Shown here: positions 24,731 to 33,411 of the stretch, piece after piece
How the letters are laid out: each line of letters opens with the position of its first letter
How positions within the stretch are numbered: the stretch's first letter is position 1
Source: JBCBWG01 sp036804185
GTDB taxonomy: Bacteria; Pseudomonadota; Alphaproteobacteria; Rhizobiales; Hyphomicrobiaceae
Direction: 5' to 3'
Assembly (NCBI GenBank): GCA_050330095.1
Contig: JBHJOC010000058.1
Span: 1 to 50,734 of the forward strand
DNA length: 50,734 bases
Notes under the pieces: model-generated
Database searches by the model: none
Told to the model about the DNA's origin: nothing
What the model saw: only the letters and a program-made list of their open reading frames with translations
Program-made: the position numbers and the translations under genes

Positions 24731-25411
24731 TCACAGCAGCGTCGTTCGCACCGGCGTCTGCAATTCGGGTCCATCATGGCGTGGATTGTTCAGCCGGCGA
24801 TCGACTTCGACGGCGTTCAGCAGAGCATCGGGCGCAGGCAAAAGCATCGCGTGCGCCTCCCTTGCGTCGACCGACTTGCAGTCAAGCCAGGACACGAATT
24901 GATGCTCTGGCAAGATGACGGGCATGCGATCGTGGATCTGTGCGACCGTCGCATTCGCAGTGGTCGTCAGAATCGCGGCGGTTTCCAGTTCGCTGCCGTC
25001 TGCCCCGAGCCAGTCCTCATAAAGCCCTGCAAACGCGAACAGCCCACCGCCGCGCAAGCTAAACATGTGCGGCACCTTGCGGCCCGCCGGCCCGCTCCAT
25101 TCGTAAAAGGCCGTCACGGGAAACAGGCACCGCTTGTGGCGCAAAGCGCCACGAAACGATGGCTTCTCGCGTGCGGTTTCGGATCGCGCGTTGATGAGGG
25201 TCGTGAACGACCTCGGGTCCTTGACCCAAGACGGAATGAGGCCCCAGCGCACCAGTGCACAGACGGTGCGGCCTGCACCATCTCTGCGGATGATATGAAC
25301 GGGCTCTGTCGGCGCGATGTTGTATCGCGGCGGGAACGGTGCGATCGGTTCTGTGCGAAACAGCGCCTGGACCGCATCGGCCGGCGCGCTCAACGCAAAT
25401 CTAGAGCACAC
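24731..25411 (-). CDS. SRAP-family DNA-protein crosslink protein (YedK/HMCES)
   Basis: SOS-response-associated peptidases cap abasic sites in single-stranded DNA through Cys2. The 226-residue product begins MCSRFALS with Cys2, and has RYNIAPTEPV (30-38), N74 in INARSE, E104 in AFYEWSG and H160 in IHDRMPVIL. These are the expected active-site residues. Length is normal. I looked for a GTTC-N7-GTTC SOS box upstream and did not find one. Confidence 0.93.
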   Translation of the reverse strand: MCSRFALSAPADAVQALFRTEPIAPFPPRYNIAPTEPVHIIRRDGAGRTVCALVRWGLIPSWVKDPRSFTTLINARSETAREKPSFRGALRHKRCLFPVTAFYEWSGPAGRKVPHMFSLRGGGLFAFAGLYEDWLGADGSELETAAILTTTANATVAQIHDRMPVILPEHQFVSWLDCKSVDAREAHAMLLPAPDALLNAVEVDRRLNNPRHDGPELQTPVRTTLL

Positions 25412-25501
25412 GGCTTAATCTCCGTTCGCCACGATCGCCCGAGCCCAAACGCTCACCAAGTTCGCGGACGTCGCCGCCGCCAAGAGGCGGGCTGACCGAT
25501 C

Positions 25502-25978
25502 ATGAGGCCCCGACCCCACATGGTGCAAGCAACGCGATACGATGGCTGGCCGAGGGCTGCATCAAGCATCGTTGTGTTTCGCGGACGATCGGTTCTGCTC
25601 GTCAAACGCGCAAAGCCGCCGATCCTGAATGTTTGGTCGCTGCCCGGCGGTCATATCGAGCCCGGCGAGACGGCAGCGGACGCAGCGCTGCGGGAACTCG
25701 CGGAAGAGACGGGTTGCATCGCAGACTTACTCGGGCTCGTTGCGATCCATGATGCCATCATGCGCGATGCGAACGGCAGCCTTTCTGCGCATTATGTTAT
25801 TGCCGTTCATGCTGCGGTCTGGCGTGCCAATGCGCCTGTTGCGGCCAGTGATGCCGCGGCTGCAGCCTTCCATGACCTCGAGACGCTCGCAGAGTTGGCC
25901 TTGACACCAAACACAGGCGCCGTCATCCGCTCAGCCCATGACCGATATGCTTCTGAAACCATCGCCTTGGACACGTGA
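25502..25978 (+). CDS. Nudix hydrolase (ADP-ribose pyrophosphatase-like)
   Basis: It hydrolyses a nucleoside diphosphate linked to another moiety; the substrate is not known. The 158-residue product has the Nudix box from G50 with E56, R64, E65, E68 and E69 in place. The position after G71 is Cys rather than the usual aliphatic residue. VWSLPGGHIEPGET is typical of the NUDT/ADP-ribose branch. The start may be 25502 or the ATG six codons later. It is paired with the TIGR02301 gene downstream, an arrangement I recall from rhizobia. Confidence 0.9.
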   Translation: MRPRPHMVQATRYDGWPRAASSIVVFRGRSVLLVKRAKPPILNVWSLPGGHIEPGETAADAALRELAEETGCIADLLGLVAIHDAIMRDANGSLSAHYVIAVHAAVWRANAPVAASDAAAAAFHDLETLAELALTPNTGAVIRSAHDRYASETIALDT

Positions 25979-26069
25979 AACTCGGGATCTGCCTCCGAAC
26001 ACGGCCGGAACACGGCCAGGAAACGCGTTCACCGGCCGGGGCACGGGTTGCTCCGGTGCGTGCCGCAGG

Positions 26070-26477
26070 GTGCAGCGCTCGGCAGGCCTCATTTTGCTGA
26101 CGCTCACGCTGCTGTTGCCTCATGGCGCGCTCGCACAGACGGATCAACGTCCCTACGACGAGCCCCTGCTGCGGCTCTCGGAGGTGCTTGGTTCGATCCA
26201 CTACCTGCGTGCCCTGTGTGGCCATGAAGATGGCCAGACGTGGCGACTACACATGGAGGAACTGCTCACGGCCGAGGGCAGCACACCGCGTCGGCGGGCC
26301 GTGCTCGCGCAGCGCTTCAACCAGGGATACCGCAACTACAGCCGGACCTATCGCCGTTGCACGGTTTCGGCCAAAGCAGCGCTCCAGCGCTTCCTCGAGG
26401 ATGCGCTCACCAATGTCGCCTCAATCCAGGACACGGGACGCCCAGCCCGCCGGCCGACACTCGATCAGCGGCGGTGA
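26070..26477 (+). CDS. TIGR02301-family secreted protein
   Basis: This is a conserved alphaproteobacterial family of unknown function. From GTG 26070 the product is 135 residues, with a signal peptide (RSAGLILLTLTLLLPHGALA, cut before QTDQ). It then has the family core RPYDEPLLRLSEVLGSIHYL, LCGHEDGQTWR, ARRAVLAQRFNQGYRNYSR-like text and YRRCT; two cysteines could pair. The frame is open back to ATG 25938, overlapping the Nudix gene by 41 bases, which would add 44 residues unlike a signal peptide. Neither start has a good ribosome site, so the start is uncertain. Confidence 0.82.
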   Translation: MQRSAGLILLTLTLLLPHGALAQTDQRPYDEPLLRLSEVLGSIHYLRALCGHEDGQTWRLHMEELLTAEGSTPRRRAVLAQRFNQGYRNYSRTYRRCTVSAKAALQRFLEDALTNVASIQDTGRPARRPTLDQRR

Positions 26478-26624
26478 TGAGCCTGGACAGGCTGGCTCGG
26501 GGTGCAGGGCGCCCCTGGAGCAGGCTGATTATGCTGACGGGCCCGTTCACCTTTACGCGCGGTCACGGGTCGTTTTGCGGCCAGGCTGTGGTAGGCGGGC
26601 TCTGCGGGAGATCGGGCAGGGACC

Positions 26625-26873
26625 ATGAATGCGATCCAGACACTTCTGAGTGACGACGACGACTCGCTTTATGCGCTCGGCATCATGCTTTCGGCGTGGG
26701 AAGAGGGAACTGACAGTGGCGTCTCTTCTCGGACACTTGCCTACGCCGCCCTGTTTACCGCCCTCACAGATCTCGTCACGGAATTTGGTGAAGAGCCTGT
26801 CGCGATCCTCGTCAAGGGTCTCGAAGAGCGCGTGCGGTCCGGGGAATTCACGCTATGGACCTCCCTGCAATAG
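26625..26873 (+). CDS. small acidic protein of unknown function
   Basis: The 82-residue product (MNAIQTLLSDDDDSLYALG) is acidic, with two probable helices including TLAYAALFTALTDLVTEFGE and KGLEERVRSGEF. No signal peptide, membrane helix or known motif is seen. A GCAGGG site precedes the ATG and base use fits coding, so I accept it as a real gene. It follows the TIGR02301 gene by 147 bases and converges on the exporter gene. I do not recognise it. Confidence 0.6.
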   Translation: MNAIQTLLSDDDDSLYALGIMLSAWEEGTDSGVSSRTLAYAALFTALTDLVTEFGEEPVAILVKGLEERVRSGEFTLWTSLQ

Positions 26874-26993
26874 CCGCGGTTATTTTCTTCCCGCAGCGCC
26901 GGCTGGTGTGATGACCGCGAAGCCGGTTGCGCTCCATGCCGCGAGCGTTTGACACCAGCGTCACGGTCTCAATCTCACGAGAACCCTGATTTG

Positions 26994-27719
26994 TTAGTGT
27001 CGTTCAGCGTGCGTCATACCGAGGGTTGGGGCCGGTGGTCCGGTTGGGCTCCATGGGGCCCACGCATGCTGCAGGACGAGTTCGCCGAGCAGAACGGCTG
27101 CGAATCCGAACAGAACGATCGCCGCGCCGCGATTGATCCGTTCAAGCCAGCGCGTTGAAATCGAATGCCGCATCACGCCGACGAGAAACGACAGCGCGAC
27201 CCACCACAGCGCACACCCCGCGACGATGGCGACGACGAGCGCACCAGCGTCCATCTTTGTGCGCACGTCGACGAACGTGCCCACGCCCCCAAATATCGCA
27301 AACAAGCCCAGCACTGCGCCGGGGTTCGTCATAGTGAGAAAGAAGGCTTTGGGGAGGTCGTACGCCAGTCCCGCCATGCCCCGCAGATCGAGCCCGCCCC
27401 CACCAATCGCCACCATCTGGGCCGGCCGAGCGTAGATCTGAAACCCGAACACGATCAGCGCGATACCACCGACCATTTGGATGATGTCGCGGTAGGTCGC
27501 AATAACGCCACCGACCAGCCCGACGCCGAGTGACGCGATTAGCGCGATCAACGCATCTGCGATAACGGCCCCGGCGCCGGCAGCAAGACCCCCGAGTGGG
27601 CCGCGTTCGATGGCGCGTTGAATACAAATGACGTTGACCGGCCCGATCGGCGCCGAGATCAGAATGCCAATGAGGATGCCCACGGGAAGGACGAGCGGAT
27701 TCGGAAACCATGAAATCAT
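26994..27719 (-). CDS. LysE-family exporter
   Basis: This is an inner-membrane amino-acid exporter of the LysE/RhtB group. The 241-residue product has about six hydrophobic segments. The family signature near the N-terminus reads ISAPIGPVNVICIQRAIERG, followed by GAVIADALIALIASLGVGL; a mid-protein KAFFLTMTNPGAVLGLFAIF is also typical. The transported substrate is not predictable. No LysR-type regulator is adjacent. Confidence 0.88.
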   Translation of the reverse strand: MISWFPNPLVLPVGILIGILISAPIGPVNVICIQRAIERGPLGGLAAGAGAVIADALIALIASLGVGLVGGVIATYRDIIQMVGGIALIVFGFQIYARPAQMVAIGGGGLDLRGMAGLAYDLPKAFFLTMTNPGAVLGLFAIFGGVGTFVDVRTKMDAGALVVAIVAGCALWWVALSFLVGVMRHSISTRWLERINRGAAIVLFGFAAVLLGELVLQHAWAPWSPTGPPAPTLGMTHAERH

Positions 27720-27927
27720 CGTGACGTGCCGGGCCCTGGGCTCCCGTCGAGACCGTCCATCGCTCGGACGCAGATATCCATGGCGCTTCGCCCCCCCGAT
27801 GGTGTCGCCCGCCCCGAGCTTCGGTCGAGGTGACGAAAGCAGCCCCGTCTTCGTCTTCGTCTACGTGACGTCAACGTCGCATCGTTAAGGCAGATCGGCA
27901 ACAGACACCATGTTGTTGCGCGTCTGA

Positions 27928-29277
27928 TCAAAGACCGGTCTCAAGGAACCGAACCGGCTGCCCGCGTCCGCGCTCCTCAGTCAGCGCGCCGTCCCAGACG
28001 ACGGCGCGACCTCTCACGACCGTCCCGACCGGCCAACCCGTGACCTCGACACCGTCATAAGGCGTCCAGCCGCAGCGGCTCGCGATCCAGCTGTTCGCGA
28101 TCGTCTCGCGCCGCTTCATGTCGACGATCGTCAAGTCGCAATCGTTGCCAACCGCGATCCGGCCCTTGTCTGCAATGTTGAAGATGCGAGCAGGCCCGTG
28201 GCTGGTCAGGTCGACTAACCGCTCAAGCGTCAATCGGCCGGCATTAACGTGATCGAGCATGATCGGCACCAGTGTTTGAACGCCTGTCATGCCGGAGTGC
28301 GAGGCTGGATAGACGTGCTCCTTTTCATCGATCGTGTGGGGTGCATGATCGGATCCAAGCACGTCGACCGTGCCGTCGCGGATGGCCGCCCAGATGCGCT
28401 GCCGATGGGCATCATCACGCACGGGAGGGTTCATCTGCGCGCGGGTTCCAAGGCGCTCATAGCAATCCGGCGCAATGAGCGTCAGGTGATGCGGCGTCAC
28501 TTCGACCGTCGCCCAGCGCTTGTGCTGGGCCAGCACGTCCATCTCGTCCCCGGTCGAAATGTGCAGCACATGCACGCGGCGGCGGTGCTTCTCGGCGAGC
28601 GCGATAAGGCGCCGTGTGGCGATCAGTGCGACCTCGGGATCCCGCCAGACCGGATGGGAGGCGGGATCGCCAGCAATCCGTTCGCCGGTCCGCGCGATCA
28701 GGCGCAACTCGTCTTCGGCATGGAAGGACGCGCGCCGGGACAAAGCGGCGATTATGCGATCCAGCGACGTGTCGTCGTCGACCAGCAGGTTGCCGGTTGA
28801 CGACCCCATGAAGACCTTGATGCCGGCCGACCCCTCGAGCCGCTCAAGGACGGGAATATCGCCGATGTTGTCGCGTGTTCCGCCCACAAAGAAGGCAAAA
28901 TCGCACCACATCCGCTCCCTGGCGCGGCTGACTTTGTCAGCCAGCGCATCAGCTGTCGTGGTCAACGGGACCGTGTTCGGCATTTCAAACACGGCCGTCA
29001 CGCCACCGAGTACGGCGGCCCGAGAACCGGTCTCAAGGTCTTCCTTGTGCTCGAGCCCGGGCTCCCTGAAATGGACCTGCGTATCGATCACGCCGGGCAG
29101 GATGGTAAGACCAGCGCAATCGAAGATCTGATCGGCGTGTGCTGTATCGAGATCCCCGATCGCAACGATACGACCATCACGCGCAGCGATGTCAGCAACG
29201 CCGCGACCGGCATGATTGACGATCGTGCCGCCCTTGAACACGACGTCGAACGCGCGGCCAGCACCGACAGAACCCAT
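27928..29277 (-). CDS. pyrC: dihydroorotase (amidohydrolase family)
   Basis: It closes carbamoyl-aspartate to dihydroorotate in pyrimidine synthesis. From 29277 it has 449 residues. The metal site HFREPG (His69, Arg71) follows GVIDTQV, FEMPNT is the next signature, KVFMGSS supplies the region of the bridging residue, and HISTGDE, DVLGSDHAPHT and GMTGVQTLVP complete the pattern. The ATG at 29277 has GAGGG close upstream and fits better than two upstream ATGs. A hydantoinase-like side activity cannot be excluded, but the motifs favour class-I dihydroorotase. Confidence 0.88.
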   Translation of the reverse strand: MGSVGAGRAFDVVFKGGTIVNHAGRGVADIAARDGRIVAIGDLDTAHADQIFDCAGLTILPGVIDTQVHFREPGLEHKEDLETGSRAAVLGGVTAVFEMPNTVPLTTTADALADKVSRARERMWCDFAFFVGGTRDNIGDIPVLERLEGSAGIKVFMGSSTGNLLVDDDTSLDRIIAALSRRASFHAEDELRLIARTGERIAGDPASHPVWRDPEVALIATRRLIALAEKHRRRVHVLHISTGDEMDVLAQHKRWATVEVTPHHLTLIAPDCYERLGTRAQMNPPVRDDAHRQRIWAAIRDGTVDVLGSDHAPHTIDEKEHVYPASHSGMTGVQTLVPIMLDHVNAGRLTLERLVDLTSHGPARIFNIADKGRIAVGNDCDLTIVDMKRRETIANSWIASRCGWTPYDGVEVTGWPVGTVVRGRAVVWDGALTEERGRGQPVRFLETGL

Positions 29278-29557
29278 GCGACCCTCACTTATGTTCAGTT
29301 CGTTCATATTGCGTGGCGACACTCAGTATCTTACCTAAACGGCAGAAAGCTGGCCGGGGACTTCCGACAGTCCGAGTGCTCGGGTCAAGTGTTCGGTTGA
29401 AGTGCAATGAGCAAAAGCGCGCAACGATGACCCACCCGGAGCCGGATGCCCGCACTGGGCAAGGCGCGGTCCGATCGCCGTCAGCTCGATCACGGGCCGG
29501 ATCGCGCTGCGAAAAACCGCAATGGCGGCCATCCGGCAGCCGCATAGGAGTTCGTCG

Positions 29558-30475
29558 ATGTCGCACCGTCTGATTGCGCGCTTTGGCAGTCGCGGGATCG
29601 TTGCTGTTCGCGGTCCCGACGCCCGCATGCTGCTCGACCGTCTGATCACCAACGACATGGATTTGTTGGCGTCTCCAGCCGCAGCGCTCCATGCGGCCTT
29701 GTTGACACCTCAGGGCAAGATCCTTGCAGCGTTCTTCGTGGTCCAGGTCGACGATGGGTTTTTGCTGGTACTCGAGGCCGGCGAAGCGTCTGAGTTGATC
29801 CGCCGGCTGTCCCTCTACAAGCTCCGCGCAGCCGTCACGCTGGACGACTGGACATCCAACTTCACTGCGTTCGCGATCTGGAGTGGACCTCACCTCGAGG
29901 CAGTTGCGTTGCAGGATCGGGTTATTTTCCCCGATCCGCGCAACACGGCGCTCGGGATGATCGCGTTAGTGGCGGCTGACAAGGCTAACGCTGATGGGCA
30001 CGCTGCGATCGACCCATCGGGCGTGCTCGTCGACCCATCGGCCTATGATGACAATCGCATCGCGCTCGGCATCGGTGCTGCCGTACGCGATTACGCGCTT
30101 GGCGATACCTTTCCGCATGAAGCGAATTTCGATCTGACGGGCTCTGCTGACTTCAAGAAGGGCTGTTTCGTCGGCCAGGAAGTCGTCAGCCGCATGCAGC
30201 ACAAGACCGTCGTGCGCAAGCGGATCACGCCCGTTGCAACAGCCGATGGTGTCCTCGTTGAAGGCGATGAGCTGCGGGTTGGAGAGGCCGTCATCGGCAC
30301 ACTTGGTAGCATTTCGACCGACGGCAGGCAGGCGCTTGCCAAAGTCAGGCTGGATCGCGCCCTCGAGGCGGTAGAGCGCGGCATCGCACTAACGACCACA
30401 GGCATGGTGACGGTCTCGGTTGAACCTCAAATGCTCGCCCTGTACCGGGCCCAGGTGATCGCGAAGTCCGCGTAA
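29558..30475 (+). CDS. ygfZ: YgfZ/GcvT-like folate-binding protein
   Basis: YgfZ (Iba57/COG0354 family) helps repair or mature certain 4Fe-4S proteins with tetrahydrofolate. The 305-residue product has RGPDARMLLDRLITNDM, LTPQGKILAAF and the diagnostic KGCFVGQE (201-208) with its conserved cysteine. The ATG at 29558 has AGGAG seven bases upstream; the 12 extra upstream codons are rejected. It is followed after 52 bases by tag on the same strand. Confidence 0.93.
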   Translation: MSHRLIARFGSRGIVAVRGPDARMLLDRLITNDMDLLASPAAALHAALLTPQGKILAAFFVVQVDDGFLLVLEAGEASELIRRLSLYKLRAAVTLDDWTSNFTAFAIWSGPHLEAVALQDRVIFPDPRNTALGMIALVAADKANADGHAAIDPSGVLVDPSAYDDNRIALGIGAAVRDYALGDTFPHEANFDLTGSADFKKGCFVGQEVVSRMQHKTVVRKRITPVATADGVLVEGDELRVGEAVIGTLGSISTDGRQALAKVRLDRALEAVERGIALTTTGMVTVSVEPQMLALYRAQVIAKSA

Positions 30476-30527
30476 TGCAATACTGCCGTGCCAGGCAAAC
30501 CACCGCAGGAAGGCGAGGCTAACGAAG

Positions 30528-31166
30528 ATGATCACGACGCAAACCGTGCACGATCCAGGGGGTGCTGCAAATCGCGCGCTGGTGCGCTGCGATTGGCCTG
30601 GGCTCGCTGATCCGGTTTATGCCGCATATCATGACCGGGAGTGGGGCGTGCCGAAGACCGATGACATCGCACTGTTTGAAAAGCTTGTGCTGGAGACGTT
30701 CCAGTCGGGCCTGTCCTGGCTCACGATCCTCAAGAAGCGCGAGGCGTTCCGAATTGCGTTCGACGGCTTCGATCCCGAGAAGATCGCGCGCTATCGCTCA
30801 GACAAGATCGCGCAACTGATCATCAACCGCGAGATCGTCCGCAATCAGGCGAAGATCGCTGCAACCGTCCAGAATGCGCGCGCTTATCTCGAGATCTCGA
30901 AACACCAGCCGTTCGCGAAGTTCATCTGGCAGTTTGCTCCGGCTCCGGGACTGGCGCCTGCTGCTGCATCGCGTGCAGATGTGCCAACCGAAACCCCCGG
31001 CTCCCGCGCACTCTCTGCGGCACTTAAGGCGGCGGGCTTCCGGTTCCTCGGCCCGACGACGGCCTATGCGTTCATGCAGTCCGTTGGCATGGTGAACGAC
31101 CATCTGGCAAGCTGTCACCGCCATGCCGTCTGCGCCTCCCTGCAGTCGAGCCTTGTCAGGCCTTGA
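30528..31166 (+). CDS. tag: DNA-3-methyladenine glycosylase I
   Basis: It removes 3-methyladenine from alkylated DNA. The 212-residue product shows the zinc ligands of the Tag family: Cys21 (RCDWPG), His35 (YHDREWGVP), His192 and Cys196 (GMVNDHLASC). It also has the helix-hairpin-helix part ETFQSGLSWLTILKKREAFR. It lies in a plus-strand run ygfZ-tag-HD hydrolase. Confidence 0.95.
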   Translation: MITTQTVHDPGGAANRALVRCDWPGLADPVYAAYHDREWGVPKTDDIALFEKLVLETFQSGLSWLTILKKREAFRIAFDGFDPEKIARYRSDKIAQLIINREIVRNQAKIAATVQNARAYLEISKHQPFAKFIWQFAPAPGLAPAAASRADVPTETPGSRALSAALKAAGFRFLGPTTAYAFMQSVGMVNDHLASCHRHAVCASLQSSLVRP

Positions 31167-31200
31167 CGGATCCCGCACGGCCGCGTCATGCGAGGCGGCA

Positions 31201-31881
31201 ATGAACAGCAATGACAGAGAACGCCTGGAGGGCGTGCCTGCGCGAGCGCCGGAGCCCGGCGGCCAACCCGCACAAGCTGGCAGCGCGCGCCCCCGCGCCT
31301 GGCAGCGCATGCTTTCGGGGCGCAGGCTCGATCTCTTGCATCCAGAACCAGGCGACGTGGACATCGTCGACATCGCACACGGGCTTGCCCGCGTTGCGCG
31401 CTGGAACGGCCAGACTCGCGGAACCTATGTGTTCTCCGTTGCCCAGCACGCGTGCCTCGTTACCGAGATTGCGCGTGAGCTTTCATCGGACCTGTCACCG
31501 GCAACAGAGCTGATGCTGCTTTTGCACGATGCGCCCGAATACGTTGTCGGCGACCTGATAAGCCCGTTCAAGGCCGCGATCGGTGATGACTATAAGCGTG
31601 TCGAGCGCCGCTTGCTTGCAGCCATTCACGGCCATTTCGGCCTCGATCCCGAGCCCGACCGACAGACCGCGGCGCTGATCAAGACCGCCGATCGGATCGC
31701 TGCCTATTTCGAAGCAACGGCCCTTGCAGGTTTCGAGGCGAGCGAGGCCCTCGTGCTGTTCTGTGACCCGCGCGCGTTCGCCTACCATCGCGAGCCCGAC
31801 CGGGCCCTGCTCGAGCCTTGGCCAACAGAACGCGCGCAACAGACATTCCTGGAGCGATGTATCGCAAACCGCGCTGGCTGA
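31201..31881 (+). CDS. HD-domain phosphohydrolase (YfbR-like)
   Basis: This is a metal-dependent HD-superfamily enzyme, related to 5'-nucleotidase YfbR and phosphohydrolases. The 226-residue product has VAQHACLV (His83), LLLHDAPEYVVGDLISP (His109, Asp110) and a later Asp in KTADRIAAYFEA, together the HD metal set. The N-terminal 30 residues are Pro- and Ala-rich. The ATG at 31201 has GAGG upstream; the open frame from 31123 overlaps tag and is less likely. The substrate is unproven. Confidence 0.87.
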   Translation: MNSNDRERLEGVPARAPEPGGQPAQAGSARPRAWQRMLSGRRLDLLHPEPGDVDIVDIAHGLARVARWNGQTRGTYVFSVAQHACLVTEIARELSSDLSPATELMLLLHDAPEYVVGDLISPFKAAIGDDYKRVERRLLAAIHGHFGLDPEPDRQTAALIKTADRIAAYFEATALAGFEASEALVLFCDPRAFAYHREPDRALLEPWPTERAQQTFLERCIANRAG

Positions 31882-31939
31882 CGGTTGGCATAGCCCCGAA
31901 ATGTCGGGGCAGCGCGCCGTTACCAAGCGAAACGTAAAT

Positions 31940-31954
31940 TGCTCAAACTGATCG
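31940..31954. promoter_or_regulatory. weak NadQ-like operator before nadQ
   Basis: The site TGCTCA-AAC-TGATCG matches the left arm of the nadA-type repeat fully and the right arm at 4 of 6 bases. It lies 58 bases before the regulator gene, as expected for mild autoregulation, but may be chance. Confidence 0.35.
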
Positions 31955-32011
31955 GAATTTGGCCACGATCGACCGTAGTGTCGCGCGATCGGAGGCGACC
32001 TGGAGACGGTC

Positions 32012-33082
32012 ATGACGCGAAGCGTTCGCACAGCGGCCGCATCCGCATCGATGCGCAGACCCACACATCCGCAGGTCCCGGCCGATCGCAGCTCGCTCGA
32101 TCGACCCGCAACAGTGGAAATCGATCTCAGCGGCGCAATCCTGTCCATCCGACGGGACGAGCCCGTGGTCTTGACGGTTCAGTCTGAGTCGAGCGATGGC
32201 CGTTTCGACTCCCTCCCATCGGGCCCCTTCACGCCGCTGCAACACCGGACACTGGACCTCGGCCTCAGGTCGTGGGTCAGCGAGCAAACGAACCTCGACC
32301 TCGGCTATGTCGAACAGCTTTACACGTTCGCGGACCGTGGGCGCCATGCGCGCGAGACCGAAACCGGGCCACACGTGGTCTCGATCGGGTACCTTGCGCT
32401 CACGCGCCTGCAGGACGACACGGATCGCTCGGTCATAGGGCTTGGGCAGTGGCGCAGCTGGTATGACTTCTTCCCGTGGGAGGACTGGCGCGGCAGCAAG
32501 CCCGCGGTCCTGACGGACAGCATTGAACCCCTGCTCGTCGAATGGAGCCGAAGGCCCGACGGTCATGCGACGACATCCCGCCCCCTTGCGCGCATCGATC
32601 GGATTCGGATGGCGTTCGGCGTCGATAGAGGCGCCTGGGATGAGGAACGCGTTCTCGACCGGTATGAACTGCTCTATGAGGCCGGTCTTGTGATGGAGGC
32701 TCGCAGAGACGGGCGCGAGGCCGCGCTGAGTTGGGGCGAAGTCCCGCGGCTCGGCCAGCCGATGCAGTTCGATCATCGCCGCATTCTCGCGACAGCCGTC
32801 GGACGGCTGCGCGGGAAAATCAAATACCGCCCTGTCGTCTTCGAACTGATGGCCAACGAGTTCACGCTTTTCGAACTGCAAAAGACCGTGGAGGCGATCC
32901 TTGGACCGCATCTGCATAAGCAAAATTTCCGTCGGCTCGTCGAGAGCGCGGGTCTCGTCGAGCCCACCGGCGATGTCCGCGTGAAGACGGGCGGGCGACC
33001 GGCAAAGCTCTATCGGTTTCGACCGGAAGTGGTCCTTGAACGGCCAGCTCCCGGCGTGCGCGTCAAGCCCGGGCGCAGCTGA
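32012..33082 (+). CDS. nadQ: Nudix-related transcriptional regulator of NAD synthesis, NadQ-like
   Basis: This is a predicted repressor of nadABC. The 356-residue product has an N-terminal Nudix-like domain without a catalytic Nudix box (VSIGYLALTRLQDD, LGQWRSWYDFFPWEDW). A C-terminal winged-helix part follows (FELMANEFTLFELQKTVEAI, KQNFRRLVESAGLVEPTG, TGGRPAKLYRFR), the layout of NrtR-type regulators. GGAGA precedes the ATG. It stands immediately upstream of nadA-nadB-nadC, and two perfect inverted repeats lie in the nadA promoter region. The name NadQ rests on family layout and context; the effector (probably NAD or a relative) is inferred. Confidence 0.85.
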   Translation: MTRSVRTAAASASMRRPTHPQVPADRSSLDRPATVEIDLSGAILSIRRDEPVVLTVQSESSDGRFDSLPSGPFTPLQHRTLDLGLRSWVSEQTNLDLGYVEQLYTFADRGRHARETETGPHVVSIGYLALTRLQDDTDRSVIGLGQWRSWYDFFPWEDWRGSKPAVLTDSIEPLLVEWSRRPDGHATTSRPLARIDRIRMAFGVDRGAWDEERVLDRYELLYEAGLVMEARRDGREAALSWGEVPRLGQPMQFDHRRILATAVGRLRGKIKYRPVVFELMANEFTLFELQKTVEAILGPHLHKQNFRRLVESAGLVEPTGDVRVKTGGRPAKLYRFRPEVVLERPAPGVRVKPGRS

Positions 33083-33327
33083 GCAGGCGCTCGCGAGGCG
33101 TCGTGGCTTCGCTGATGGCTTCGGCACCGTGCATCGAAGCAGATGTCGATGAGGGCGCGAGGAAAGCCGCACGCGGGCATCGAAGATGCGCGTGGCCCGC
33201 GCGCCAAGCGACGCTGCCGCCAACCCGTGTCGTCGGCGAGCATGCGCGAGCCGGATGACAGATCAGCACGGCGTGGCCAACCCTGGCTCTGGAATTCGGC
33301 TTGGTTGTACGCTATATTCGGGCTAAT

Positions 33328-33342
33328 TGCTCAATATGAGCA
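33328..33342. promoter_or_regulatory. NadQ operator 1 (overlaps the promoter spacer)
   Basis: TGCTCA-ATA-TGAGCA is a perfect inverted repeat ending exactly before the TATAAT box, so a bound regulator would cover the promoter spacer and block RNA polymerase. Confidence 0.75.
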
Positions 33343-33348
33343 TATAAT
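33343..33348 (+). promoter_or_regulatory. -10 box of the nadABC promoter
   Basis: A perfect TATAAT lies directly after operator 1. A start near 33355 is expected. No good -35 hexamer is visible at the usual distance (GGGCTA at 33320-33325), so an activator or an extended context may matter. Confidence 0.6.
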
Positions 33349-33381
33349 GCAACGATGAGAGCCCGTAGGCTTGGCCCAATA

Positions 33382-33398
33382 ATGCTCAGGTTGAGCAT
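33382..33398. promoter_or_regulatory. NadQ operator 2 (downstream of the transcription start)
   Basis: ATGCTCA-GGT-TGAGCAT is a perfect inverted repeat, 55 bases centre to centre from operator 1 and just before the GGAGGA ribosome site of nadA. Two sites about five helical turns apart could allow cooperative binding or looping. Confidence 0.75.
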
Positions 33399-33411
33399 CA
33401 CGGAGGAAGAC

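Larger units (their letters stand above)
33083..33411. other. nadQ-nadA intergenic control region
   Basis: The first 200 bases hold nothing I recognise. The last 90 bases are AT-richer and contain the TATAAT box and two operators listed separately. The nadA frame is open back to an ATG at 33355, but that lies at the likely transcription start and has no ribosome site. Confidence 0.7.

Noticed and set aside
25381..25460. Search for an alphaproteobacterial SOS box (GTTC-N7-GTTC) upstream of the SRAP gene
   Set aside because: Only single half-sites such as GTTC are present, without the second half at the right spacing.
31943..33223. 426-codon open frame on the minus strand
   Set aside because: It is antisense to nadQ, whose protein matches a known regulator layout and has a ribosome site. 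Long antisense frames are common in GC-rich coding DNA.
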